A DNA stretch of 64,000 bases from Spirochaetota bacterium. GTDB lineage: Bacteria > Spirochaetota > UBA4802 > JAGODF01. The notes under the pieces are model-generated. The model did not search any database. It was given only the letters and a program-made list of their open reading frames with translations, and was not told the DNA's origin. Made by a program: the position numbers and the translations under genes. Every line of letters begins with the position of its first letter. Position 1 is the stretch's first letter. The stretch covers positions 18,537 through 82,536 of the forward strand of contig JARKUF010000013.1 in NCBI GenBank assembly GCA_029974015.1, given 5' to 3'. Positions 52,402-61,500 of the stretch are shown one piece after another.

Positions 52402-53253
52402 TCACTCGGTGATATTAAATTCATAATGCATGGGCTGGCGGTTCCTTTCAAGGTCCACGGTGATCCGGGAGTCGGTCTTCACCGATTCCCAGAGCTGATA
52501 GAGCTTTTCCGTGCTGTTGACAGGATGGCCGTTGACCCTCCGTATTACGTCTCCGGGCCTTGCTCCGAGCTTGTAAAGGATGTTCTGCGGAGTAATTCTG
52601 AAGATTTTATATCCCTCAATATTTGCGCCCACCCGGTAGGGACCGGCCCGCATGCCCTGGAGGGCGTTGTCCATGTTTTTTAAGACCTTTTGCTGGAGCT
52701 CGGAGCGGCTAATGTTTTGTTTTATGGCGCCGGAACTCGGAGCGGCGGTTAGGGCCGGACGTCCCGGAGAGGGGTTTTCCTTTTCTTTGTCGGCAAACAT
52801 GTCGAGGATGCGGATTTCCTTGCCAAGGCGAAGGTGTACTTTCGACGTATAGATGCCCGTGACCCGGTATCCGTAGATGTCGCTGCCTATTTTATAAATT
52901 TTTGCCTCGGGGTCGGTCCTCTTCTTGATGAGGGCCCGGGCCGCCTGCCAGGGGCCGCTTATGGTCCCTAAGAGCTGGAGTTCGGTTTCGCTCACTGACG
53001 GCGTCGCCTGGGTGGTGATACCGGGGGCGGCGCCGGGCTGGGCCACCTTGAAAAAGGTGGAATCGATAATGGGGCGATAGTCGTTGAACGACATCATCCT
53101 CCTCTGAGGACTGACTGCCTGCCGCCCTGTCTGGGACGGCGCCACCGCAGGAACGGCGGCGAACCGGAAAATCTGCGATATCAATGCCGCCAGGACGTAA
53201 GAGAAAAAGAACACCGAAGCGGTATTTAATGCGTGATACTTAATATTCTGCAT
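52402..53253 (-). CDS. gspC: Type II secretion protein GspC with PDZ domain
   Basis: A 283-residue protein (ATG 53253; a TTG at 53259 is possible). One N-terminal helix (ASVFFFSYVLAALISQIFRF), the homology region (TELQLLGTISGPWQAARALI) and a C-terminal PDZ domain (ILYKLGARPGDVIRRVNGHP). GspC connects the inner platform to the secretin. gspD normally follows gspC, but here gspE starts after six bases, so the secretin gene is missing from the cluster. Confidence 0.85.
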   Translation of the reverse strand: MQNIKYHALNTASVFFFSYVLAALISQIFRFAAVPAVAPSQTGRQAVSPQRRMMSFNDYRPIIDSTFFKVAQPGAAPGITTQATPSVSETELQLLGTISGPWQAARALIKKRTDPEAKIYKIGSDIYGYRVTGIYTSKVHLRLGKEIRILDMFADKEKENPSPGRPALTAAPSSGAIKQNISRSELQQKVLKNMDNALQGMRAGPYRVGANIEGYKIFRITPQNILYKLGARPGDVIRRVNGHPVNSTEKLYQLWESVKTDSRITVDLERNRQPMHYEFNITE

Positions 53254-53274
53254 CGCCAAAGTTCTGTATTTAGG

Positions 53275-53405
53275 GGCCCCAAAAAAATTATGTTTTTAAA
53301 GTTCCCATGAATTGAAATTACTGACTGGCTCAGGACCCAGGGTTCCCAGCCCGCCTCTGTCGGGCGGGAAACCCTGGGTCCTGACAATGCCCTTAATTTT
53401 TGGAA
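53275..53405. repeat. Dispersed palindromic element, copy 8
   Basis: CCCCAAAAAAATTATGTTTT, then GTTCCCATGAATTGAAATTA, then a two-level hairpin: outer arms 53331-53344 (CAGGACCCAGGGTT) and 53370-53383, inner arms CCCGCC (53350-53355) and GGCGGG (53363-53368). It ends in AATGCCCTTAATTTTT. It lies in the leader region of gspC. The rest of 53406-53522 has no ORF that I can support. Confidence 0.75.
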
Positions 53406-53522
53406 AACAAATACCCAACGATGTTACATAGCGTACGGAATAAAGCATTGTCAATGATTATTACCGTAATGGGATGTTTTTTTGGATGTGAAGAAGCGGG
53501 GGCCGGGGCCCTACGCCGCCGG

Positions 53523-53732
53523 TCAGGCGGCGTAGAGTTCCACGGATTTGATTGTGGCGATGTCGATCCTGGTTTCCCGGTCGTTTTTGTCCCTTATGAT
53601 GATCTCATTTTTTACCAGGGTCCTGTTCTTGTTAAGCTCAATGACGCCTCCGTCGTTGAGATACACAACGATATCGAGGCCCTTGATGCTCAGGTACTTT
53701 TTCAGGAGTTTTTTGAAATTATTGCCGGTCAT
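53523..53732 (-). CDS. Small beta-rich protein upstream of gspC
   Basis: A 69-residue protein, start at 53732 behind GGAGGTGC; a longer frame from 53750 lacks an SD. The first 20 residues are helical and basic (NNFKKLLKKYLSIKGL), the rest are short beta strands (DIVVYLNDGGVIELNK, EIIIRDKND, IDIATIKSVELY), reminiscent of a small Sm-like or barrel domain. No signal peptide. Family not recognised. Same strand as the secretion operon and separated from it only by repeat copy 8. Confidence 0.6.
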   Translation of the reverse strand: MTGNNFKKLLKKYLSIKGLDIVVYLNDGGVIELNKNRTLVKNEIIIRDKNDRETRIDIATIKSVELYAA

Positions 53733-53855
53733 GCCGCACCTCCGTTCCATGTAGCTTTTCTTTTCATACGGCGTTTTGTGGGCCGTATGCGGCGCGTCCG
53801 TGCGGTATGTCTTCGAGGAAGGAGAAATCCTTTTCTTTTCTTCCGGGGATGTCCC

Positions 53856-53880
53856 GGGACCCGGGCCGGGGTCCCTTTAT
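53856..53880 (+). terminator. GC-rich hairpin upstream of the VKOR-DsbA gene
   Basis: Arms 53856-53862 (GGGACCC) and 53869-53875 (GGGTCCC) followed by TTTAT. A second hairpin (53765-53772 CATACGGC with 53782-53789) lies in the same 294-bp gap. Neither has a clear gene to terminate on the plus strand, so they could be leader structures. The gap otherwise shows no ORF that I can support. Confidence 0.3.
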
Positions 53881-54026
53881 GTCCCATTTCTAATATCGGC
53901 AAAGGGCGGCTTCGCGTAAGCATATTTTAATGGCGGGCGGTAAAAAATATTCCAATTATTTTCATTCACCCGTCTCGGAATGAAAAAGAGTTGCAAAGAG
54001 AGGTCCCAGGGAGGAGTATCCGCCTT

Positions 54027-55292
54027 ATGCCGCAAAAGGAAATGAAAGAAAGCCCGCCAAATGCGGGGCTTATGGATGCGAAGAGTGTTGCCGTGGCGCT
54101 GGTGTCGGCACTGGGGGCGGCGCTTTCCGCCTATCTTCTGGTGATGCACTTTCTTCCGGCGGAGCGTTCATCGCTCCTGTTCCGAATCTGCTCAGTGGGG
54201 GCCTTCAACTGCGACAGGGTGAACTCGAGTCCCTGGGCGTCGTTTCTCGGATTTCCCCTGGCCGCCTGGGGCATAGCTTTTTACGCAATTGCGGCGTTTG
54301 TTCTTGTGCTCCGCGGGGTTGCCGGTGAAGATGCGAAGAAGGCCCTGGGAGCCTTCTTCCTATGGATGACTGGGGCCGGGGCGGCGGCGGTCCTTCCTCT
54401 TTTGGCCATATCCGCGTTCCTCATCCGGGCCTTCTGCCTGTTCTGTGTCATCGCATGGGCTTGTAATATCGCCCTTTTCGTCATTGCGTTCCTCATCATC
54501 GGGCCCGACGGGAGGACTTTCGCATTTCATCGCGAGGCCCTATGTTTTTTTCTCGATTCGGGGCGCAATTTTCGTCCCGTCTTAGCCCTGGTCCTTTCCT
54601 GCGTATTGGTCTTCCTGACAGTGATCTTCGCTTCTGCCTCGCTTAGGCACCGCCGCGAGGCCTACGCCTGTCTGGAGGCGGCCAAAATGGAGCAGGAGAC
54701 TATGGACGAATATTTGATGCAGAGGCCGATTAGGATGGACCTGACCGGAACCCCGGTGTATTACGGCGATCCCCGGGCAAAGGTCGCCATGGTTGAGTAT
54801 TTTAATTTCGACTGCGGGGTGTGCCGGGCCGCGTCACCCATCATAAAGAAGATCATAGACCGCTATCCGGGGAAGGTGAAGCTGTATCTTCGGCATTATC
54901 CCCTGGACGCGGTCTGCAACCGCCATGTCCGGGAAAAGGGTGACGGCCTCTCCTGTAAAGCGTCCCTCATCGCCATGGCCCTGGAGAAGAGCGCTTCGTA
55001 CGGGACCTATGTGGACCACATCCTTGGGGAGCGCCGGAGTCTCGGCCGCGGGTCGATACTGGATGCCATGGAGAAAGCGGGAATAGATGTTGAGGCCCTG
55101 CGCCGTCTCATGGGTGAAAAGACGGCGATGAAGCGCCTGGAAAGCCATATCGATTCCGGGGAAAAGCTCGGCATCCAGGGGACCCCCTCTTTCATAATTC
55201 AGGGGAAACCACTTCCTTCCGGGCTTCCGCCGGCGCGTTTTTTAGACAGAATCATTAAAATTGAAGTTGATAAAGCCTACGGCGGGCCGTAA
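54027..55292 (+). CDS. VKOR-DsbA fusion, disulfide-forming protein
   Basis: A 421-residue protein. Residues about 15-155 are a membrane VKOR domain: the loop pair is in CSVGAFNCDRVNSSPWASFL and the quinone-side CXXC is AFCLFCVIAWA, with four or five helices. After a further helix (about residue 180-200) residues about 230-421 form a periplasmic DsbA-like thioredoxin fold with active site FDCGVCRAAS and the cis-Pro loop GTPSFII. Such a fusion oxidises periplasmic proteins and passes electrons to quinone, replacing DsbB plus DsbA. ATG 54027 is chosen over the upstream TTG at 53991. Confidence 0.87.
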   Translation: MPQKEMKESPPNAGLMDAKSVAVALVSALGAALSAYLLVMHFLPAERSSLLFRICSVGAFNCDRVNSSPWASFLGFPLAAWGIAFYAIAAFVLVLRGVAGEDAKKALGAFFLWMTGAGAAAVLPLLAISAFLIRAFCLFCVIAWACNIALFVIAFLIIGPDGRTFAFHREALCFFLDSGRNFRPVLALVLSCVLVFLTVIFASASLRHRREAYACLEAAKMEQETMDEYLMQRPIRMDLTGTPVYYGDPRAKVAMVEYFNFDCGVCRAASPIIKKIIDRYPGKVKLYLRHYPLDAVCNRHVREKGDGLSCKASLIAMALEKSASYGTYVDHILGERRSLGRGSILDAMEKAGIDVEALRRLMGEKTAMKRLESHIDSGEKLGIQGTPSFIIQGKPLPSGLPPARFLDRIIKIEVDKAYGGP

Positions 55293-55303
55293 CTTTCCGC
55301 ACC

Positions 55304-58297
55304 TCATTTATTCTGCATGGTGTGGCTGTAGAACTTGTAGTTGTTTTTCCCAGATTCTTTGACGCGATACTGGGCCATGTCGGCTTTTTTCAAAAGGGTT
55401 TCCGCATTGTCGCTGTCAATGGGATAAAACGCGACTCCCATGCTGGGCGAAATGGCGATTGTATTCCCCTTAATTGAAAAGGGTTTTTCAAAGGCGCTGT
55501 GGATTCGCTTCACCACCTTCTCGGCGTAATCCACGCTTTTGATGTCGGGCAGGATGAAGATGAATTCGTCCCCGCCGAACCTCGCCACGGTGTCTATCTC
55601 CCTTATGCTTTCCTGGAGCCTTCCTGCGGCCTCCTTGAGGAGGAGGTCCCCCACGTCATGGCCCAGTGTGTCGTTTACTTCCTTGAAGTTGTCCAGGTCA
55701 AGGAACATCACCGCCATGAGGGAAAAACTCCGCGACGACATGGCGATGGACTGGTGAAGGCGGTCGGAGAAAAGGATTCTATTGGGCAGTCCCGTGAGGA
55801 TGTCGTGGTGGGCGAGATATTTAAGGGAGCTTTCCATCTGCTTGCGCTCACTGATGTCGCGGAGGACTCCGCGGAAGCCCGTGGGATTGCCACGGCGGTC
55901 GGTGATGAGGCTCACTGAAGATTCCACGGCGATGTGCTGACCGTCCTTTCTGATGAGCTCCCAGTCGAAGGACTTGCGCGATCTTCCGTCGCGGAACACC
56001 TGGTTGAAGGCGTAGAACACTTCCCTCGCGTTTTTTTTGTCCATGTACTTCCTGTAATGAAGCCCCATGAGCTCTTCCATGGGGTAACCGAGGATGCGGC
56101 TTAGTGACGGATTGGTGAAGGTGAAAGAGCCCCGCAAGTCGACCTCGAAATATCCGTCCTCAATGCTTTCGAGGATCGTCCTGTATTTTTGACTGCTTTC
56201 CCAGAGGGATTCCTCGGCCTTCTTCCTCTCCTCCAGCTCCCGCTGGAGGTCCTCATAGAGCTGCGCGTTGTCCAGCGCCAGGGACGCCATTTCGGCGAAG
56301 CGCGACAGAAGGAGGACCTCGTTCTCCTCAAAGGGGAGGTCCTCAGCGTCCCTTCCCAGGCCGATCACTCCCACCACGGTTCCCTGGGACCTCAGGGGAG
56401 TCGCCACAAGGGCCCTGAGAGCGTCCAGGTTTTCGCCATGAATTCTGTTGCTGTAGGTACGGTAATCTTCCAGGGCAAGTGTGCCGCTTCCGGACCAGAC
56501 GGTGCCGCAGAGCCCCTGGCCCGGCGCGAAGCTATCGCCTATGCGCGTCTTGAAAAGCCCGGTTCCGACCCTGGTTACGAGGGCTTTCTCATCCTCCGTA
56601 ACCAGGGCGATGTACCCGTGTGGGGCGTTGAGCAGGGATGAAGCGCTTTCCACAATGGATTGAAGTAATTCCATGATGCCGAGGCGGTCGATAATGGAGA
56701 GTGTCGTGTTGTGAAGGGCCAGGAGATAGCGTCCCTGTTCGCGAAGGCGGTCCTCGGCATCACGTCGTTCCGAGATTTCCCGGGTGAGCTCCTCCGTGCG
56801 TTTCCTGACCATCACCTCGAGGTTCTGACGGTATTCTGAGAGCTGGTCTTCGTATTCTCGCCGCTCCGTAATATCTCGAAAGTTGACCACCATGCCCCGG
56901 ATGACGGGATCGTTCTCCAGGTTTTTGAAAATAACTTCGAAGGTGCGCCAGACCCCCTCGCGGGTCCTGAGGCGCACCTTCCTTGAAGCGACCCTCCCGG
57001 GATATCTTTGTAAAACGATGAAGAAGCGCATGTTGGCGCGGGCTTCGTCGGGATGGATGAACTCCAGGGGGTTCTTTCCCCTGATCTCCTCCGGGTCATA
57101 GTTGAGTATGTTTTTGACGGAGGGGCTTACATACTTGATGGTGCCGTCGCCAGCTATAATGGTGATGATGTCGAAGGAATGTGTGATGAGGGTCCTGAAC
57201 CGTTCCTCGCTTTCCCTCTGCTCGCCTTCACGCGCCTGCTTAAGCATCCAGTTCGTTTCCCTGAGGTCGTGACCCACGACGAGGATGCCGATGATCTCCC
57301 CCGCGGGGTCCTTCATGACGGAGAAGAGGACATCAACCGGGATGGTTTCTCCATGGCGCGAGAGGAAGGAGAGTTCGGTTTTGTAGACCGTGTAGTCCCC
57401 GGCGAGGATATTTCGAAATTTTTCGGAGAACGCGCCTCCGTCAACAAGGATGTCCTCGAGCCTTTTCCCGATGAGGCCACCGCTTTTAAAACCGAAAGTG
57501 TTGTCAGCCTGCCGGTTCGAGCGGATGATATTCCCCATTGTATTTATGAGAAGGACGAAATCGCGGATGTGTCCTAATATACGGTCCGCCGCCGAGGCGG
57601 GATTGAAGGACATGGGCCTGTATCGATTTATGGCGTAACAAATTCCCAGGGCGGGCGCCATGAAAACCAGATGCCCGAGGGGGGGAAGGGGACACATGGT
57701 CAGGGGAGGCTGTATCAGTACCATTGCCGGAATTACAATCATTGTGAATGAGGCGGCCCATATGATCAGCATTGCCTGGCGGCGCTCCCGGAGGCTTGCG
57801 GAGCTTAGGCGCCGCCGTATTATGAGGGCGAGGCCCGTCGCGAAGAAAAGGGCCGCCGTCGAGGAAAAGGCGATGGACCATCGCGATGAGAAATCGACGG
57901 TAAAGGACCATCCCGGGGGTGTTCGGGTAAAATCGGCGGCATTAAAATGTCCCGTTAGCGCTAAAACGAGAAATAACGCAGCGGGAGGGTATATCAGGGG
58001 AAGAAGCCATTTCCATCGCTTTTGTGTCTCTCCTTTGGCAAAGGCCAGGGAGAAGTGGAGAAACAGTGATGGGAAGAAGCACCAGCCGATGGCCGATGCC
58101 TGGTGCCAGAAAAGGCACTCGGGTGCGTCCGCCGCGGAATAGAGTTGGGCGACTGCGAAAGACCAGACCGCCGCCGCGAAGGCGAGGGCGGAAAAAACCA
58201 TGCTTGGGTGAGAGCGTCTCTCGGGCTTGAGGGCGTAAACTCCAAGGATAAGATACGTGAAGCAGGCAAAAGATGACAGAAATGAAAGAGGATTCAT
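55304..58297 (-). CDS. Membrane-bound PAS/GAF/GGDEF diguanylate cyclase
   Basis: A 997-residue protein. Residues 1-230 hold about eight helices resembling the histidine-kinase N-terminal 7TM sensor region. PAS units follow (about 235-355, 365-490), then a coiled coil, a GAF domain (about 545-690), another PAS (about 705-830) and a C-terminal GGDEF domain with RFGGDEFIFILP (about 920). The catalytic GGDEF is intact, so it should make c-di-GMP; an upstream inhibitory RXXD is not evident. There is no EAL domain. It converges with the VKOR-DsbA gene. Confidence 0.9.
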   Translation of the reverse strand: MNPLSFLSSFACFTYLILGVYALKPERRSHPSMVFSALAFAAAVWSFAVAQLYSAADAPECLFWHQASAIGWCFFPSLFLHFSLAFAKGETQKRWKWLLPLIYPPAALFLVLALTGHFNAADFTRTPPGWSFTVDFSSRWSIAFSSTAALFFATGLALIIRRRLSSASLRERRQAMLIIWAASFTMIVIPAMVLIQPPLTMCPLPPLGHLVFMAPALGICYAINRYRPMSFNPASAADRILGHIRDFVLLINTMGNIIRSNRQADNTFGFKSGGLIGKRLEDILVDGGAFSEKFRNILAGDYTVYKTELSFLSRHGETIPVDVLFSVMKDPAGEIIGILVVGHDLRETNWMLKQAREGEQRESEERFRTLITHSFDIITIIAGDGTIKYVSPSVKNILNYDPEEIRGKNPLEFIHPDEARANMRFFIVLQRYPGRVASRKVRLRTREGVWRTFEVIFKNLENDPVIRGMVVNFRDITERREYEDQLSEYRQNLEVMVRKRTEELTREISERRDAEDRLREQGRYLLALHNTTLSIIDRLGIMELLQSIVESASSLLNAPHGYIALVTEDEKALVTRVGTGLFKTRIGDSFAPGQGLCGTVWSGSGTLALEDYRTYSNRIHGENLDALRALVATPLRSQGTVVGVIGLGRDAEDLPFEENEVLLLSRFAEMASLALDNAQLYEDLQRELEERKKAEESLWESSQKYRTILESIEDGYFEVDLRGSFTFTNPSLSRILGYPMEELMGLHYRKYMDKKNAREVFYAFNQVFRDGRSRKSFDWELIRKDGQHIAVESSVSLITDRRGNPTGFRGVLRDISERKQMESSLKYLAHHDILTGLPNRILFSDRLHQSIAMSSRSFSLMAVMFLDLDNFKEVNDTLGHDVGDLLLKEAAGRLQESIREIDTVARFGGDEFIFILPDIKSVDYAEKVVKRIHSAFEKPFSIKGNTIAISPSMGVAFYPIDSDNAETLLKKADMAQYRVKESGKNNYKFYSHTMQNK

Positions 58298-58377
58298 GAT
58301 ATACCTTATACCACCCCCTCAGGGGAATGATAAAGGAGAAAGGGGCCTTGTCAAGCAATAATAGCATATGGCCGACC

Positions 58378-58446
58378 CTAATTATCGGGTTTTCCGCCCG
58401 CCCTGGGCGGGAGGGTCAACCCTGGTGCTTAATTTGTTGAGGTTTT
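58378..58446. repeat. Dispersed palindromic element, copy 9
   Basis: TAATTATCGGGTTTTCCGCC, CGCCCTGGGCGGGAGGGTCA and ACCCTGGTGCTTAATTTGTT. Core arms CCGCCC and GGGCGG. It lies between the cyclase and nuclease genes, near the 3' end of the nuclease. Confidence 0.65.
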
Positions 58447-58466
58447 AATTTGGTGAAGGCTCAAAG

Positions 58467-59108
58467 TCAGGGAGGATTGCCCGTATCACAGAAAATTTGC
58501 CGGAGAAATTCGCGGTCGTTTTCCCAGAACCAGAGGAGGAGGTGCTTGTTTCTTCCGGAGGTGAACTGCTTTCTGTAGAAAGCTTTTTCAGCCACGGCAT
58601 TCCAGATTCCCAACCCCGCCGCTTTTGCCTCCGACTCGATGCGCAGAAACTCATTGTGGCGGGGGGAGGGGGATTTTCTATACACCCGGGCCAGGCCTTT
58701 TTGTAAAAGCATTGCGCATATATCATGGTTTTCCTGATACACGAATGCTAAAAGGCGATTGTACCTGTCCCTTGCGATGCCGTCCCGATGAGGCACGCCT
58801 TCCAGGCGGATATTTTTCCCGCGCAGCTGTGAAGCAGCAAAAACATGTGCTTCATGTCCGAGGAATTCAATATAGCCGAAGCGTCGGATATACGATTCCG
58901 GAGTGTCCACGCCCAGGAGGCGCACCGTCTCCGTTTTTCCCGTATCGAGGCGCACCTTGTAGGTGTCGCCGTCGTACACATGTTCCACGCGGCCCTGGAA
59001 GGTTATCGTATTGTCGGAAGCGCTGCCGGCCGTCAGCAAAAAAACGGCAAGCAGCAAGGCCACCCCATGGAAGATATTTGTACGCTTAAAATTCCCTGAG
59101 AGATTCAT
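58467..59108 (-). CDS. Exported thermonuclease (SNase family)
   Basis: A 213-residue staphylococcal-nuclease homologue with signal peptide (FHGVALLLAVFLLTAGSASD). Active-site signatures: VEHVYDGDTYKVRL, VRLLGVDTPES (catalytic Arg), ARDRYNRLLAFVY. The frame extends to 59177, but ATG 59108 places the signal peptide at the N-terminus. It overlaps the AOR gene by 23 bp, so the two are co-transcribed; a functional link is not evident. Confidence 0.88.
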   Translation of the reverse strand: MNLSGNFKRTNIFHGVALLLAVFLLTAGSASDNTITFQGRVEHVYDGDTYKVRLDTGKTETVRLLGVDTPESYIRRFGYIEFLGHEAHVFAASQLRGKNIRLEGVPHRDGIARDRYNRLLAFVYQENHDICAMLLQKGLARVYRKSPSPRHNEFLRIESEAKAAGLGIWNAVAEKAFYRKQFTSGRNKHLLLWFWENDREFLRQIFCDTGNPP

Positions 59109-61005
59109 CGATCCCCTTCCTTGTTTCAAACCAGAACTCCAGGGTCGCCTCCTTCCTGTCCTTCTGAAAGAGGTCAATCCATCGCAATAGCTCCGGTGAT
59201 TTGTCGTTTTCCACGTCGCGGCGCCGCTTTAAAAATGAAATCACCAAGTCGGTGTTCCTTTCCGATTCCCAGAAAACGGCGGCATTGCGGCTGTTGATGC
59301 GCCCGGCGGTGCTCTTTACGCGCTCCACGAAGCCTTCTTTGACGCCGAAAACGGAGCCGATAATTTCCGGGAGCATCTCCTCGGCCCACTGGCGGTGGAA
59401 ACGGCAAAAGCCGGCATTGTCCATTATAAGCTCCTGCACCATGCGGGCCGCGTTTTTTCTGCCGAGCTCCCGGGGAGGAAGGAAGTCGGAGCCATAGTGC
59501 ATGTAATATTTTCCCATAATCGGCATGGGTGAAAGGACCCCCGGGGTCCAGTACTGGTTGGGTACCATCCAACCGTTCCTCGCGTTGGAGATGAACAGGA
59601 ACCTGTCGATGATGTCCCGTCCCCGTTGTCGCGCCAGGTTTCTCGCGAGCTTCCGCGCCCCCTCGCCGAGGTTGAGAATTCCTTTCTTCGCGACAATGGA
59701 ATCGAGGAGGGCAACGCCGAGGTCGGCGTTGGCCATGGAGTCGGTCTCGACGCTGAAGTTTTTATGGTCGAAGACGGGAGCGCCCTTCACGCCGAGCTCC
59801 TCCGGGGACAGGGCCTTCGCGTCAAGGCACTCCATCAGCCAGGAAAGCACGCCGCCAACTGATATCGCGTCGAATCCGAGCATGTCGGCGTGGTGGTTGA
59901 GCTTTTCCGCCGCTCGCTGGTCGAAGATGCCGCAAAGCGGCCCCATGGACTGGTACGGTTCGTAGTCCTTCTTGTATTCGCCGTGCATCTTTTTGCAGAC
60001 CGCGGCGCAGGGCTCCCCGCAGGTTTTATAGCTTTTCGTGGAGATTGTTTCCTCATTGAACTGCTTGAGGTAATGGTCGACGATGAGGTTTTTGTGGATT
60101 GATAGCCGCTCCTCCTCGGTCAGATAGATTGAACGATAATTAAAAGCGATGACGCTGCCTCCCGCCTTCGCGTAGTTGACGCCGAAGGTGCCGCCGGTGC
60201 CGAAGTCGGGGTCGAAGCGGTATTTAGTGGTCGCCTCCATGTCGTGCAGGGCGAGCTTCCTGTTGTATTTTTCCGTGAACCATTCGTCTGCGACCTTCCT
60301 GTCGCGGAAGTCTTCGTCGAGGTAGGTCCCTCCATAGATGATGGCGACGATGCCGTGTTCGCGAAGCAGTTTAGTGCCGAAGCCTCCGCGCCCCGCCCAG
60401 GTGTCGACATAGGTGGTTTTTCCGTCCCTGATGGGCGCCGAAATCACGGCCCCTATGTCGGTGGACGCCGCGGCGGGGCCCGCGGCGAGTACCCTCGGCT
60501 CGGTCTTGTACTTTTCGCCGAAAAGCTCCAGGGCGTGGTCCATGACGGCGTAGACGCCGCCGCGTCCGCTTTCCCAGACCCCGGCCAGGTCGACGCTGGC
60601 AATCTCAACCTCGATCTCTTCGCCGTGAGTGCGGTTCAGGTAGAGGAGGGAAGGGACGGGCGCGCGGCCGCGGACCGAGACCATGTTGATGCCGAGATTG
60701 TCGAAGACGAGGCCCGCTCCTCCCATGGAGGAAATGTAGAAATTGCCCCAGCAGGGCGAAAAGCCGCTGAAAAAAAGGCGGTTGGAGCCGGGAAAAATTG
60801 AACCGGAAAAAATTCCAGTTCCAATGTTAAGAGAGTTGTGCCGCTTGGCCATGGAAAGCCCCATGTCGACCGGGCCGAAGAACTCGCCAAGGGGATAGCG
60901 CTCCATTTTGTAAAACCCCGTCGCGGCGTCGATGTGAAGGACTTTCAGAGTCGTGTCCATGGTCTTATTATTCCCGCTCTCCTTGTTTTTTTCTCGGGCA
61001 GCCAT
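59086..61005 (-). CDS. Aldehyde:ferredoxin oxidoreductase (tungsten-pterin family)
   Basis: A 639-residue AOR-family enzyme. The N-terminal pterin domain has FFSGFSPCWGNFYISSMGGA (about 78-97) and the Fe-S motif near residue 305 is CGEPCAAVCK with a fourth Cys in MGPLCGIFD. The first two cysteines are three residues apart, a form seen in a branch of AORs. It oxidises aldehydes or reduces acids with ferredoxin using a tungsten cofactor. No signal peptide; cytoplasmic. Upstream lies the 85-residue gene, downstream the nuclease. Confidence 0.9.
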   Translation of the reverse strand: MAAREKNKESGNNKTMDTTLKVLHIDAATGFYKMERYPLGEFFGPVDMGLSMAKRHNSLNIGTGIFSGSIFPGSNRLFFSGFSPCWGNFYISSMGGAGLVFDNLGINMVSVRGRAPVPSLLYLNRTHGEEIEVEIASVDLAGVWESGRGGVYAVMDHALELFGEKYKTEPRVLAAGPAAASTDIGAVISAPIRDGKTTYVDTWAGRGGFGTKLLREHGIVAIIYGGTYLDEDFRDRKVADEWFTEKYNRKLALHDMEATTKYRFDPDFGTGGTFGVNYAKAGGSVIAFNYRSIYLTEEERLSIHKNLIVDHYLKQFNEETISTKSYKTCGEPCAAVCKKMHGEYKKDYEPYQSMGPLCGIFDQRAAEKLNHHADMLGFDAISVGGVLSWLMECLDAKALSPEELGVKGAPVFDHKNFSVETDSMANADLGVALLDSIVAKKGILNLGEGARKLARNLARQRGRDIIDRFLFISNARNGWMVPNQYWTPGVLSPMPIMGKYYMHYGSDFLPPRELGRKNAARMVQELIMDNAGFCRFHRQWAEEMLPEIIGSVFGVKEGFVERVKSTAGRINSRNAAVFWESERNTDLVISFLKRRRDVENDKSPELLRWIDLFQKDRKEATLEFWFETRKGIDESLREF

Positions 61006-61014
61006 GAGGCGGCA

Positions 61015-61272
61015 TCATTCGCTGTCCCATGCCTCGGCTTCCCTTGCCATCTCAGCGAGGAGTTCCCTGAGGCGGGAAGGCCTGCCTTCGCTTTCGGGCA
61101 GGGAATCATGGATGTATCTTTCAACGGCTTCCACGGCCCGACGGTACGACGTAGGCTGACGTGATTCATTGAAATAGTGGAGCACCAATTTCTTTGCCGT
61201 TTCTGAAAGTTCGTAGCGATTGAGATGCTCAATGACGCGAAAAATAGATGCTCTGAATGAGTCCCTGCTCAT
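61015..61272 (-). CDS. Small helical protein preceding the AOR gene
   Basis: An 85-residue, all-helical, charged protein (ASIFRVIEHLNRYELSETAK; SYRRAVEAVERYIHDSL; LRELLAEMAREAEAWDSE). No cysteines, no signal peptide. Nine bases separate its stop from the AOR start, so it is very probably co-translated. AOR genes often come with small partners (ferredoxin, MoaD-like); this one is neither. Family not recognised. Confidence 0.6.
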   Translation of the reverse strand: MSRDSFRASIFRVIEHLNRYELSETAKKLVLHYFNESRQPTSYRRAVEAVERYIHDSLPESEGRPSRLRELLAEMAREAEAWDSE

Positions 61273-61410
61273 GTGATCTGCCTTTGTGCTGGAGTGGAAC
61301 GAATATGCGGTATAAAAGCGCCCCTGTCAAGGAGGAAAGAAACAGAAAAATATGATTGCCGGAAAAAGAAGAGGTTGCTAAAGTGCTTGGATAATTGCCA
61401 GAAGACAACT

Positions 61411-61461
61411 TATAATTGTGTTTTTCCGCCCGCCGGAGGCGGGCGGAAAAACACAATTATA
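61411..61461. repeat. Dispersed palindromic element, copy 10 (perfect 24-bp stem)
   Basis: Arms 61411-61434 and 61438-61461 are perfect inverted repeats around GGA, with the core TTTTTCCGCCCGCC/GGCGGGCGGAAAAA. It lies in the leader of the following lipoprotein gene, 40 bases before its start. Confidence 0.85.
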
Positions 61462-61500
61462 AAGAAGTGGCATTTAAAAATGATATTGGGTTTTTTACTT

